Source of the DNA: Chara braunii | Lineage: Eukaryota > Streptophyta > Charophyceae > Charales > Characeae | Direction: 5' to 3' | DNA length: 59,746 nt | Assembly: GCA_003427395.1 (NCBI GenBank) | Contig: BFEA01000060.1 | Span: forward strand, 2,972,623 to 3,032,368 | In this document: positions 44,201 through 50,679 of the stretch, one piece after another | Layout: each line of letters begins with the position of its first letter | Position numbering within the stretch: position 1 is the first letter of the stretch | Program-made: the position numbers and the translations under genes | Notes under the pieces: generated by a model | What the model was told of the DNA's origin: nothing | Seen by the model: the letters and a program-made list of their open reading frames with translations, nothing else | Databases searched by the model: none

Positions 44201-45182
44201 GGAGGGAGGGAGGGGAGGGAGGGAGGGGAAGATTGAACAAACATGCAAGGGGAGGGGAAAGCAATCTTGGGCAGGCGTTAACAAGAGAAATACGAATGAA
44301 TTGGTGCGAAAGGAGCGAGCGAGGGAAGGAAGGGTCGAGTGAGCAATGGAAGGATTCCGAAGGAACGAAGAACCAATCAAGTCCAGGAACAAGGGCATGA
44401 GGGAAGAAAAAGGGAGAGAGGAAAGGGACAAGTCGGTACAGGATTTGAGAGCAGCGAAGGACACCAACAGACAAACAACCAAAGGAAGGAGGGGGAAACA
44501 AACCATGGAAGAGAGGAGCAAGTGAACAAGCGAACAACCAAGCGAGCAAACAAGTCAAACGGATAATTGACGGAACCAACGAAGCAACCAAACAAGGCAA
44601 ATTAAATCAATCCAACCAATTCAACAACTGGATCCCGTCTTCGCTGAGTAGTGGATGCTATGTATACTGTCTTTACTGATGCTGATGGGATATAGTGGTG
44701 CAGCTCTTTTCTTTTCCCGTTTAACAAAATCTTAGGTGGGTACAGCTCTTTTCTTTTGCCATTTAACAAAAAAATCTTGGGTGCAGCTCTTTTCTTTTGC
44801 CATTTAACAAAAAAATCTTGGGTGCAGCTCTTTTCTTTTGCCATTTAACAAAAAAATCTTGGGTGCAGCTCTTTTCTTTTGCCATTTAACAAAAAAATCT
44901 TGGGTGCAGCTCTTTTCTTTTGCCATTTAACAAAAAAATCTTGGGTGCAGCTCTTTTCTTTTGTTCTAACTTTCTAATGGGGTGTCATGTGATGCCATGT
45001 GGCAAAATGTTTACTTGCAGGTGATCATGGATATTTTGGGAGTGTCCGTAACCTGCGCTGTATGTCATCTCTTGTTCAACATGCTTGCGAGCTCGTCACT
45101 CGACCAGTCGCTCATGTCTACCGTCGCCGTCGCTGTCTCTGATGCTGTCCAGTCTCCAGCATTTCTCGACTCAAGGAAGTAA
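14858..45182 (+). CDS. MgtE/SLC41-family divalent cation transporter, six exons
   Basis: Six exons (14858-15519, 27302-27437, 38048-38125, 41865-41951, 43622-43747, 45021-45182) join in phase to 416 codons plus TAA. Every junction has GT and AG. Residues 1-220 are a basic, Ser/Pro-rich cytosolic tail. Residues from about 221 to 388 form one MgtE membrane domain with the hallmark GAGGNAGNQ (258-266), SAIKVIRALAT, a conserved FDPA (Asp354) and DILG (Asp367). MgtE/SLC41 proteins move Mg2+ or other divalent cations across membranes through about five helices. The bacterial N and CBS domains are absent. The start is the ATG at 14858 (GCCATGG context, in frame), but an upstream exon is possible because the frame is open to 14774 and a TTGTCAG acceptor ends at 14788. 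I have high confidence in the membrane domain, less in the N-terminus and ion specificity. Confidence 0.85.
15645..15680. repeat. (GT)n microsatellite
   Basis: About 18 GT units. A run of C with ambiguous bases lies just before it (15567-15590). Confidence 0.95.
15992..16177. mobile_element. MITE of the CCGTCTTC family with internal duplication
   Basis: Ends CCGTCTTTCCCCCGAATAG and CCGTCTTCCCCCGAATAGA (complement) bound it. A segment of about 70 bp containing GTATGTAGACTGAAAGTTGC and CGCTATNATGACCGTA is present twice, making this member 186 bp instead of about 106. Confidence 0.8.
16611..16702 (+). pseudogene. U6 snRNA retrocopy
   Basis: GTCCTTCAGGACATCTGTTA, GCAGAGAAGATTAACATGGC and AATCGAGAAATGGTCC match U6 with scattered substitutions. 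An A-rich tail follows. The last 25 bp of U6 (ATCAATCGAGAAATGGTC) recur at 16732-16750 with a second A-rich tail, as if duplicated. Confidence 0.8.
16831..16882. mobile_element. Shortened CCGTCTTC-family MITE
   Basis: CAGTCTTCCCCCGAATGC and TGTATTCGGGTGAAGACGAT are the two inverted ends, with almost no interior. Confidence 0.6.
17025..17400. mobile_element. MITE copies of the TAAACCACCAGT family
   Basis: 17025-17217 shares GTGCACCATTTTTTCTGTTT, GGCTGGCGCCGC and TTCTCAAGTCCCTGCCTGGG with the cleaner element at 39446-39664 and ends TGTAAACCGCCAGTAC. A further opposed end, GTACTGGTGGTTTAA, lies at about 17387, so a second or nested copy ends there. Confidence 0.55.
17564..17685. other. Assembly gap
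   Basis: Run of N after a poly(C) stretch. Confidence 1.
19030..19270 (-). mobile_element. tRNA-derived SINE fragment
   Basis: The minus strand carries box A (AAGCTCAGTTGGTAGAGC, about 19242-19260) and box B (CGTTCGATTCCCCGCGG, about 19183-19199). An extra GTGGGTTCGTTTGCCCACG insert lies between them, making the head longer than a tRNA. No poly(A) tail is obvious. Confidence 0.5.
20036..20150. mobile_element. Degenerate CCGTCTTC-family MITE
   Basis: Opposed ends ATTTTCCCCCGAGCAG and GTTACGTTCGGGGGAAT lie about 115 bp apart, the usual size for the family. Internal sequence is diverged. Confidence 0.45.
21640..21730 (-). pseudogene. U6 snRNA retrocopy, diverged
   Basis: The minus strand reads a U6-like GTCCTTTGAGACATCCTTTA, AATTGGAACGATACAGAGAA and GATTACCATGGCCAC, then a degraded 3' part (GCATAAATCAAGCAATGGC) and an A-rich stretch. 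Confidence 0.75.
23005..23126 (+). repeat. 62-bp tandem duplication
   Basis: CATCTGCTGCGTAACATCCC through GTCGGAGTTTGTGGTGGTAT is repeated head-to-tail once, with three or four differences. Confidence 0.9.
23462..23567 (+). pseudogene. U6 snRNA retrocopy
   Basis: GTCCTTCGAGACATCCGTTA, GATACAGAGAAGATTAGCAT and a 3' end (AATCGGAACTAGTCCAAACTT) match U6, with small insertions after the 5' stem. No poly(A) tail is kept. Confidence 0.8.
23608..23692. repeat. (GA)n microsatellite
   Basis: About 42 GA units. Confidence 0.98.
24560..24637. mobile_element. CCGTCTTC-family MITE, short member
   Basis: ACGGTCTTCTCCTGAAAAGA on the left and TATTCAGGTGAAGACGGT on the right are inverted. Internal GGTGATTATTGCTGTGA resembles other members. 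Confidence 0.6.
25155..25198. repeat. (GA)n microsatellite
   Basis: About 22 GA units. Confidence 0.98.
27302..27437 (+). CDS. Transporter exon 2: first helices and GGNAGNQ motif
   Basis: Acceptor TATGCAG|G, donor CAATCAG|GTATCC. It encodes 45 residues: an amphipathic and hydrophobic first helix (LLGLLVLQSSSSFVL), a short polar link, then a second helix ending LVGAGGNAGNQ, the most conserved MgtE signature, which lines the ion path. The first base completes the split Trp codon of exon 1, and the exon ends on a codon boundary. Confidence 0.9.
27653..27747 (-). pseudogene. U6 snRNA retrocopy with long poly(A) tail
   Basis: The minus strand reads GAGATATCCGTTAAAATTGG, AGATTAGCATGGCCCCTGCG and AATCGAGAAATGGTCCATTCC, then 36 A (27614-27649). 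This is the structure left by LINE-type reverse transcription. Its 5' end abuts the outer edge of the gypsy LTR at 27750. Confidence 0.85.
27750..28592 (-). repeat. 3' LTR of the gypsy element
   Basis: About 843 bp. On the minus strand it starts TGAAACGGTTTTCACC and ends in CA at 27750, with the canonical TG...CA ends. The last 13 bp (27750-27762) cannot be compared because the partner is in the gap. Short repeats of CCACTTGCCCACTTGCCC lie inside. Confidence 0.85.
28593..28605 (-). other. Polypurine tract
   Basis: AGGACGGCGGGAG on the minus strand lies immediately before the TGAAAC start of the 3' LTR, the position of the plus-strand primer. Confidence 0.65.
28631..32319 (-). pseudogene. gypsy pol remnant (PR-RT-RH-IN-chromodomain-like)
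   Basis: From an ATG at 32319, overlapping the gag end by 37 nt in another frame, the reading meets TGA at 32041-32043. It then continues through the protease (LIDSGA), RT palm (YLDD near 30950), a TAG at about 30754, and RNase H (VTTDAS). A one-base frameshift near 30386 follows, then the rest of RNase H and the integrase zinc finger (HDTEGH...CKVC). In the integrase core the second catalytic Asp region is deleted, a TAG lies near 29493, and the last catalytic position reads GQTK instead of Glu. Further frame changes come near 29265 and 28900, before a tail (KVRFAYQE, RWFTRTELL) like a degenerate chromodomain. It cannot encode an active polyprotein. Confidence 0.88.
32283..34229 (-). CDS. 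gypsy gag protein, intact frame
   Basis: 648 codons open without a stop. The N-terminal quarter is rich in Lys, Glu and Ala with coiled-coil character (about residues 20-75 and 140-195). The middle (about 290-460) resembles a retrotransposon capsid (FPDAYGGKEEENFDNWE). A Gly/Arg/Gln-rich segment follows at about 535-600. A CCHC zinc knuckle of form CX2CX4HX4C starts near residue 617 (CVFCGDSTHVIKFC) and would bind RNA. The start ATG at 34229 lies in ACCATGG. Gag is intact although pol is broken, so this copy could still supply particle protein. Confidence 0.88.
   Translation of the reverse strand: MVDTRSGKSTSPYTQEQQEKMAALVRENKERKELLKQAKLKAIAEEQAAKMKKLEEEMEEKKKAAEEEAAAEAEEERKRREVKGESSGTANEDATMDKKISEWIANLSLGEDEEAEFYVPQDERDALASELAAMDEPLERQEVEEEKKLEWKLRMKREKKRREEVNRLTAEVAKVRDCRQEVQAQADISAKMDEVLGYLEVLSAAWMEERLASWGHDVALKAMRSGFRDFPCDIVTHFGGEVRRLRDNVGKFCEGAIESAKAVAAVESEAKPRKEPVKLKFPDAYGGKEEENFDNWEASVNSYIYLQHILTEEQVLIAFQALEDEAASFARSLARAVGSENNLVAYSKITPLPQFFKLLRGRFADPSRGVRASDKLQIIHSRQWRSARALKGVMDDLVAVPDHGVTEPQLVQLSYRAMPEPLRGHFFDKSQRGDITYDVLSREVVLFESKSMPVSTFWHKDLDKGKKWKGRTISGQVRTKDHMILTLEEGGTDEVSYSEIEWRLEEEDSNVGQGRSYTAVAAGGRPQGGGGGQGQRGHTTGGRGPGAQGVGGQGNRQVGGRGQGPPPNRQGSCRSPQRRGGRPPQGGWHPGLLQGRPWEDLGLDERVWQERVDLGQCVFCGDSTHVIKFCPKYRQARWAAQQSKGSRQ
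34230..35292 (-). other. 5' leader of the gypsy element
   Basis: Non-coding internal sequence between gag and the gap. It includes GGTCAAC-type short tandem repeats at 34825-34940 and a (CT)n tract at 35248-35292 that runs into the N gap. The primer-binding site should follow the 5' LTR and is hidden in the gap. Confidence 0.6.
35293..35597. other. Assembly gap inside the retrotransposon
   Basis: 305 N separating a (CT)n tract from the 5' LTR. Real length is unknown. Confidence 1.
35598..36426 (-). repeat. 5' LTR of the gypsy element (3' end in gap)
   Basis: Matches 27763-28592 with two adjacent substitutions and one single-base indel. It starts TGAAACGG on the minus strand at 36426. Confidence 0.92.
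37247..37284. other. Nextera mate-pair junction adapter (artefact)
   Basis: CTGTCTCTTATACACATCT is followed directly by its reverse complement AGATGTGTATAAGAGACAG: the two 19-bp Tn5 mosaic ends of a circularised mate-pair library. This is not genomic sequence. Confidence 0.97.
37447..37484. other. Second Nextera junction adapter (artefact)
   Basis: Same 38-bp adapter with four ambiguous bases at its left end (37447-37449 and 37451). Confidence 0.96.
38048..38125 (+). CDS. Transporter exon 3: loop after GGNAGNQ
   Basis: 78 bp, 26 codons, phase 0 on both sides. Acceptor GATGACAG|AGT, donor CTCAAG|GTTCGG. It encodes SAIKVIRALATQELQP and a basic segment, which continues the MgtE signature (family pattern GNxGxQS.xxxxRxLAxGEI). 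It fits between exons 2 and 4 with no gap in the family alignment as I recall it. Confidence 0.88.
39446..39664. mobile_element. MITE of the TAAACCACCAGT family, 219 bp
   Basis: Ends TAAACCACCAGTACC and TTAAACCGCCCAGTGC (complement) are inverted over about 15 bp. The interior matches 17025-17217. Other ends of this family occur near 14093, 14272, 21766, 22821, 50413 and 57600. Confidence 0.7.
40238..40281. repeat. (GAA)n microsatellite
   Basis: About 14 GAA units. Confidence 0.97.
41865..41951 (+). CDS. Transporter exon 4: third membrane helix
   Basis: 87 bp, 29 codons. Acceptor TTTTGCAG|GAG, donor ATTACT|GTAAGC. It encodes EQLMVGFLLAVALSGMAF and VRVLASGYGIT, a helix typical of the region after the conserved loop in MgtE proteins. 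Phase 0 on both sides. Confidence 0.87.
41952..43621 (+). other. Intron 4 of the transporter gene, 1.7 kb
   Basis: Holds a poly(G)-rich segment (42750-42785), a (GAA)n tract (43077-43099) and a perfect small hairpin (43361-43389). I see no gene or element boundary. Confidence 0.75.
43361..43389. other. Perfect hairpin, 13-bp arms
   Basis: AGTATAGACTCTA, then a CTA loop, then TAGAGTCTATACT. Too short to identify; it may be the remnant of a foldback element. Confidence 0.7.
43622..43747 (+). CDS. Transporter exon 5: fourth helix and FDPA motif
   Basis: 126 bp, 42 codons. Acceptor CCTTGCAG|AAC, donor GTTCAG|GTATTT. It encodes a long hydrophobic helix (ISISLFVIVLTSVVVGSTLP), then FLLAWGGFDPANAG. 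The DPA with small residues after it is a conserved MgtE element, and its Asp contributes to cation coordination in the bacterial protein family. Confidence 0.9.
43748..45020 (+). other. Intron 5 of the transporter gene, 1.3 kb
   Basis: Contains a GGGA-rich tract (44177-44230), purine-rich sequence up to 44560 and an array of 41-bp tandem repeats (44698-44963). Confidence 0.75.
44698..44963 (+). repeat. 41-bp tandem repeat array
   Basis: About 6.5 head-to-tail units of GGGTGCAGCTCTTTTCTTTT + GCCATTTAACAAAAAAATCTT, nearly identical except the first. The array lies just upstream of the last exon. Confidence 0.95.
45021..45182 (+). CDS. Transporter exon 6: last helix and C-terminus
   Basis: Acceptor TACTTGCAG|GTG. 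It encodes VIMDILGVSVTCAVCHLLFN, the final MgtE helix with its conserved D-x-x-G, then a Ser-rich tail of about 30 residues ending at TAA (45180-45182). AT-rich sequence up to about 45340 would be the 3' untranslated region. I see no clear AATAAA. Confidence 0.88.
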   Translation: MIMDILGVSVTCAVCHLLFNMLASSSLDQSLMSTVAVAVSDAVQSPAFLDSRK

Positions 45183-45349
45183 CCCAACTGAACTACATAG
45201 ATGGGCTGTACATGTTCATCACCAGATCAACCCTTAGGGAAACGAAATCATCATTGAAGTAAACTCTGGATTGCATACTTGTACGTGCAGATCAGATTAC
45301 GTCGGAATTTAAAACAGAAATGTAAGAAAACTTAGAAAAGTAACGACGC

Positions 45350-45456
45350 GTCCTTCGGGACATCCGTTAAAATTGGAACGATACGGAGAAAAGAAGATTA
45401 GCATGGCCCCTGCCTGCGCAAGGATGACACGCATAAATCGAGAAATGGTCCAAATT
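45350..45456 (+). pseudogene. U6 snRNA retrocopy with poly(A) and target duplication
   Basis: Nearly full-length U6, from GTCCTTCGGGACATCCGTTA to GAAATGGTCCAAATT, followed by about 20 A. It is flanked by a 15-bp duplication, AAAAGTAACGACGCG at 45336-45350 and AAAAGTAACGATGCG at 45475-45489, with one mismatch. It has the same extra bases in the core (GGAGAAAAGAAGATTAGC) as the 7451 copy and a CCTG duplication. Poly(A) plus a long duplication indicates LINE-type retrotransposition. Confidence 0.92.
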
Positions 45457-45489
45457 AAAAAAAAAAAAAAAAAAAAAAGTAACGATGCG

Positions 45490-46670
45490 CAGTCTACTGT
45501 TTAAACAGTTTAAACAGTTTAAGAAAATGTCAGGTGTGAAATTTGAATATGTACAAAGCTACAAACATGGGTTAGCTCGCCACGCTCGGTTGAGGAGGGC
45601 CCGATTAGATATATATGATCATAGATTTCTGATCCCCGCCCCTCCCTGCGCTGAAAGTCAGCCTCAGGGAGGAGGCAGCGCCTACATATTATGATATTAC
45701 CATTTACAAAGGACTTTAAGGCAGCCCATTCTTGTGCTGTGATATATGTTATTGCCTGGGCTACGAGAGTTGCCCGGGACCACTTGCCCCGCGGGGCCAA
45801 AAAGAAAGACGGCACGTGTCCAGTCCCGGTCCGGTTGTAGCTCAGTCTCAGGGAAGGCCCACGACAGACTGAATCTCTGTGTCTTCCGGGGCGGGGCCTG
45901 GCAGGAAGGGTCCGGAATCATGTGGGACGCACAGACACATGCACAAAAAGGAGACCAGTGCCAAGAACCTCCTCGACTTCAGTTCTGTCACGTGCGGAAG
46001 GGCTGCGGTATTGTCGTGTGCCAAAATCGTGGATGGTGAACGGTGCTCCAGATGCACATTAAAGAACTACAGGCAGGCGTATATGGCTTACATGGCGCCG
46101 CAGAAGACGGAGGAGAGAAACAAAAAGGGGAGGAGGAGGAGGAGGAGGAGGAGGAGGAGGAGGAGGAGGAGGAGGAAAGGGAGAGAGAGACATCCAGCGG
46201 AGGAACCTGACCATGGCAGTTTATACTGAGCCCTCCATCGTTACCATTGGTGCCCACTTCGGAGAAGCCGAAAGGAAAAAGACGGAGGCGAAGAAAAGAA
46301 AAAGAGAAGAATTGGAGAGGACAATGAAGGAGGGGGAGGAAAAAGAGGAGAAAATGTAGAAATTAGGAGAAAATTTTATCACACCGCATAATAGAGGCTC
46401 TCTTATGCGAAGTATCGGTGGCGGAACTATCGCAGGAGAAGATGTTATCCCACTGCATGTACCTGGCAAGTGAGGAGGGGCCTTGGGAGCACGCTGGCTC
46501 ACTTTGCGCGCATGGGAGAGGCCCAAAGGCTGGCTGAATTACTTTGGGCAATCTATATAAGTGAACGGAGTAAGCCGCCTCACTCACATTTGCATCAGGT
46601 ATCCAGATGCTGCCCCAATGCAACTGGACGAGCTTTAGACTCAACCGGAGTGAGAGGAGGGGAACCCCTG
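45490..46670. other. Intergenic, no gene supported
   Basis: Includes a (GGA)n tract at 46131-46176. Short frames on both strands only span it. Nothing recognisable. Confidence 0.6.
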
Positions 46671-46673
46671 CTA

Positions 46674-46779
46674 CCGTCTTCCCCCGAACATAACGCACCC
46701 TAAAAATGAATGTATACAAGCTATATTTCCGGCCAGATACAGCCAAAATAAGGGTGCGTTGTGTTCGGGGGAAGACGGT
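46674..46779. mobile_element. CCGTCTTC-family MITE, best-preserved copy
   Basis: A 106-bp element. Left end CCGTCTTCCCCCGAACATAA, right end complement CCGTCTTCCCCCGAACACAA, inverted over about 28 bp through CGCACCCT. TA flanks both sides (46672-46673 and 46780-46781), as in Tc1/mariner or Stowaway-type MITEs. Confidence 0.85.
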
Positions 46780-47177
46780 AGTTGGGAGCTTAAGAGCAGT
46801 CCTTAGAGCTTGGGGAGGGGCTAGAGGGAAAGGGGGAAGTGGTGCTGGCCTAGGGAAGTGCTCCGCCATAGCCCTCAGACTGTAGAGGAGGAAGAGAGGC
46901 TAGTGGGAACCTCCATAACCCTCCTAGAGGGAAGGACTCCATAGCTCTAGTGTTAGGGGGTCCACCATAGCTAAGGAGGACCAAGGAGGAAACCTTGAGA
47001 GTAGAAGGAAGAAGGAGACTTGAGGAAGGAGAAAGAGAAGAAGGGAGAAGAAGGGTGAAGAAGAAGGGACATAACTCCAAGAGGAGGAGGGAGGGATTGG
47101 ACTACAAACAGGTCTCCATCAAGCTCCCACCAACGTCCAAGACCAATAAGGATGTCAGTGGGGATAAAGGAGAACAT

Positions 47178-47330
47178 TCTTCTTCTTCTTCTTCTTCTTC
47201 TTCTTCTTCTTCTTCTATTTCTTCTTCTTCTTCTTCTTCTTCTTCTTCTTCTTCTTCTTCTTCTTCTTCTTCTTCTTCTTCTTCTTCTTCGTCGTCGTCT
47301 TTGTCTTCGTCTTCGTCTTGTTCTTCTTCT
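47178..47330. repeat. (TTC)n microsatellite
   Basis: About 50 TTC/TCG units. Confidence 0.97.
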
Positions 47331-47920
47331 TCTTCCCGCTCTTCTCCCTCCTCCCTTTGTTCCCGTATCCTTCTTCCCCCTTCTGTCTTCTCTTTCTTCT
47401 CTCTCTCTCTCTCTCTCTTTTCTTCTTTTCTTTTAGAAAGAGATTAGATTAGGGTTCTCTACATTTTCCATCTCCATTTTTCTACTTTCTCACTTGTTCC
47501 TACTTCGGTTTTCACTTGGTAGCATTCTGATCTTGTTCTTCTCCATTTTCTGTTCATTTTATGCACGACTTTCTACTTTCTCAATTGTTTCTACTTCGGT
47601 TTTCACTTGGTAGCATTGTGATCTTGTTCTTCTTCATTTTCTGTTCATTTTATGCACGACTTTCAGCTTTCTCACTAGTTTCTACTTCGGTTTTCACTTG
47701 GTAGCATTGTGATTTTGTTGTTGTTCTTCTTCTTCTCTTCATTTTGTGCATGAACTTCGACTTTTTCACTTGTCCTTCGGTTTTCACTTGCATCATCTTG
47801 TTCTTCTTTATTTTCTCTCCGTTTTGTGCATTCGCTTCTACTTCCTCTCACTTCCTCCTCCTTCTGGGTAAGGCGCCCCTCCCTCTCAAATCCGCTGACC
47901 TAGAAAGGAGAGAGCGAGCG

Positions 47921-47972
<52 letters not shown>
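47921..47972. repeat. (GA)n microsatellite
   Basis: GA tract with a few GC interruptions at its left end. Confidence 0.95.
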
Positions 47973-47974
<2 letters not shown>

Positions 47975-49359
47975 GCTTGTTGGTGTTGTTGGCGGCGGCG
48001 GCGATAGCCGCAAGCTGGAGAACCTGTTCTTAACTTTTTATATGATTTCGAATTTTCGAGTTGTAAATAATTTTATTAATTTCCGACTCTTCCGAGTCTG
48101 CTCTTACCATGTGAATCTTGCTGGTATGTTTTGGATCTTGAGTGCAATGTTTGAAGTTTGAAGTTTGAAGTTTGAAGCAATAAAGACAAGCAAGCAGGAA
48201 CTTTTTTTTTTCTTAGTAACAGGGGGGGGACCTTTTCAATGGGCTCTCAAGCACCATTGTTGTCTACTACAATGCATGTTTGCCAGTCTGCTTTAAGATC
48301 TGTGCCATGAAACGTATTTGTCGATGGTCGACTTTGTGGACAGCAACGGCTCCCCTTCATGTTCTCTCGTGAACATGGTTGGGGCTGCTACGGGGTTCCC
48401 CGCATGCCTACAATTAGGAGTAGTGGTAGGTAGGTAGTGTGAGGCGAACTTGAGAGATTCAATTTCATTTGCCTTTGCTGCTTCCGCAGAAAGAATCGAG
48501 AAAATCGGCTTGGGATTGGAATTTGCACAAGCATTGCACTGTTTTTGCCTTGGTGTCTGCAGGTATGCATGTCCTGTGCCTGTGTTTGTGAGTTTTGTAC
48601 GAATGTGTGTCGCATGTGCTTTACTGCATGCGTGTTGCCGCGCTTCCTAACAGTGCAAAACTCACAGCGGAAGGCTGGAATCCACAGCGGAAGGCTGGAA
48701 GCATGACGATGAATCCACAGTGGAAGGCTGGAAGCATGACGATGACAAGTAGTTTCATTGGACTGTCACTAGCTCAGCAGGAGGGTGGTTTGCGGCAAGC
48801 TGTTCGGTCTGCCATTGATTGATGATGTCATATACTCTTCTGGGAAGTCCGGGCTTGCAAGTGCACACACGCACTTGCATGTTTGTGTTTGATATTGTTT
48901 GTGAAGAATGAAGACGAAGTCAGATGGCTCCACGAAGGGAGAAAAAAACAAAGGGCAGCCCGTCATGCACGAGAACGTGTGTGCTGCATCACACCTCTCT
49001 CTAGCTGAGGAACAAAGCAATGAGCTAGAGGCAGCGGGGCGAGCAGCAAAGCGAGCAGGAAGGAAACAGGGCAGGGAGCAAGCCACTCAGCACGGTGGCA
49101 ACGCAGCGGGCCGTGCAGCCAAAGCAGCAAGGCAAGCATGCGAGCAGGCAGTCAGGCAGTCAGGCAGGCACCACACTGCACACTGCAAGTCAACACAGAA
49201 GTCGACGTTGGCCTATTATAATATTTTTCCTCATCTTGTTATTTTTCATTCAGTTTGTTCTAAAAATCAATTCTATCATTTTTGGAATAAAAATAGAACC
49301 ATCCTAAATAAAATAAAATAAAATTGAGTCACAGAAAGAGGTTATTTCAATTTTCTACT

Positions 49360-49460
49360 AAGTCAACACAGAAGTCAATGTAGTCAACGGTAAACACTGC
49401 AAATCAACACAGAAGTCAACGTGGTCAACGGTAAACACTGCAAGTCAACACAGAAGTCGT
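49360..49460 (+). repeat. 41-bp tandem repeat, about 2.5 units
   Basis: AAGTCAACACAGAAGTCAA + TGTAGTCAACGGTAAACACTGC repeats; a related unit sits at 49186-49206. Confidence 0.85.
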
Positions 49461-50139
49461 GTGAGGCATTTGACAAAGCAGGTGAGCAGGCTGGCTGGCA
49501 GGCAGGCGGGCTGGCGGAGCAGCAAACAACGCGTTGCGGAGGCGTTTAGCAAAGCATCACTGCAGTCAGCAACAGGAAATAAAGCAGGTGGCAATGAGGC
49601 AAGCAAGTGGATGAGCAAACGTCTAAGGTAGGCAGTATAGGGCAACGCTGTCGAGGGACTTGCTGTGAGGGGTTCTAAGCTCTAACCCCCTCCACCCGCG
49701 GGGGAGATTTCTCCCTGTGGAAGATTCGCGCGTTCTCAAAGATCGGACGGAGACTAAACGAGTTGGAGTTGCCACTCCTCCAGTGTTGCTGTGTCCCCTA
49801 GGGGGGAAATCATGACTAGCCTGCTGCTCCACATGCTGCGATGCTGCATCCGACTCATGTTTGCGAGCATACTTGGTTGGCGAGACTTCCGCTGAGTCTA
49901 GCACCATGGCAGCGAAATAGAAAACTCTACAGACCAGAGGTTCACATTTTATCATAACCTAAGAAAACATTCACGAAACAAAGAAAAGTTCGTCATAGCC
50001 GGAAAATACACTACAGAGTAGTACAGACACACCACTAACAGTCTAACACTATAGGTAGAACAAGACCCCGCAGTGGTGGTCCCCACCACAGCCGTATCAA
50101 CTTCACCAATAACAATCATAGCAGGGAGTTAGCAAAGTC

Positions 50140-50405
50140 ATAGTATATATATCGTCATAAGAAAATGTCCGGGGTGAGCCGCAGGCAGAGAGGGAGAAGA
50201 GGACAACAAACGAAGGGTTGTGAAAAACTTTTTCATCTGACTTCCATCGCTTCATCACCATGAGGTTGAGTTCCGTCGAACCCTCTATACAGTCTTCAGA
50301 GTCCCATAACCGGTGACACTGCAAGCGATTGTCCATCTGAGCCCCAGTTGCGGTTAAGCATCAACTACTGCCCAATAACTCAGATCCTGAGGTGGGCACC
50401 AACCA
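50140..50405 (-). repeat. Hammerhead-bearing repeat unit F, degenerate
   Basis: The minus strand matches unit E from GGTTGGTGCCCACCTCAGG (50380-50400), through a diverged GTGTCACCGGTTATGG region and the ribozyme remnant, to TTGTTGTCCTCTTCTCCCTC and a TGACGATATATATA end near 50145. This is the most complete match to the extended unit E outside the main cluster. Confidence 0.7.
50215..50300 (-). ncRNA. Hammerhead ribozyme remnant (copy F)
   Basis: On the minus strand the core reads GTGATGA instead of CTGATGA. Stem II is changed (AGCGATG...) and a GATGAAAAAG segment stands where CGAAACAG should be. The flanking TTTTTCACAACCCTTCG still aligns with the family. Not expected to cleave. Confidence 0.6.
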
Positions 50406-50412
50406 CTCTCCT

Positions 50413-50546
50413 TAAACCGCCAGCACTTCCTAAAGTCGGGCCCGTTAACAAGCCACGATTTTAGGAAATGTACAGGCCACTACAGGAGCGCCCAAATTCA
50501 TCCGACAAGAAACGTTTCTGCTCTATTTTTTCACACTGGTGGTTTA
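50413..50546. mobile_element. Dispersed repeat shared with 57.5 kb
   Basis: TAAACCGCCAGCACTTCCTAAA, CAAGCCACGATTTTAGGAAA, GGCCACTACAGGAGCGCCCAAA and AGAAACGTTTCT recur at 57456-57562. Ends resemble the TAAACCACCAGT family (CACTGGTGGTTTA on the right), so both are likely members of a related MITE. Confidence 0.6.
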
Positions 50547-50667
50547 GGGCCTCGCTGCCCTACTCTCGAAATGTGCAAAACGAGAGTGAATCTTCCGGTA
50601 GAATATGGAAAGATACACCGCCAATATTTTTGTCTTTTCTGCATGTCGAGATTGTGCAGCGAGGCCC
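50547..50667. mobile_element. 121-bp PIF/Harbinger-type MITE, second member
   Basis: Inverted ends GGGCCTCGCTGCCCTACT and GGGCCTCGCTGCACAATC (complement) extend through TCTCGA.ATG. TTA duplications lie at 50544-50546 and 50668-50670. Same family as 8917-9038. Confidence 0.85.
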
Positions 50668-50679
50668 TTAATGTGTTAC

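Larger units (their letters stand above)
46782..50100. other. Simple and tandem repeats, no gene supported
   Basis: Contains a (TTC)n tract (47178-47330), about four diverged units of about 90 bp with CTACTTCGGTTTTCACTTGG (47480-47830), a (GA)n tract (47921-47972), and TTGAAGT units (48150-48177). It also has CAGCGGAAGGCTGGAA-type repeats (48663-48745) and 41-bp repeats (49360-49460). The frame at 49623-49955 on the minus strand (110 codons) has normal complexity but no domain I know. Confidence 0.6.

Noticed and set aside
44698-44963. CRISPR-like array
   Set aside because: Units are head-to-tail without unique spacers, lie in a eukaryotic intron and have no associated genes.
45350-45456. 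Functional U6 snRNA gene
   Set aside because: Extra bases in the conserved core, a poly(A) tail and a target duplication indicate a retrocopy. No upstream USE or TATA was seen.
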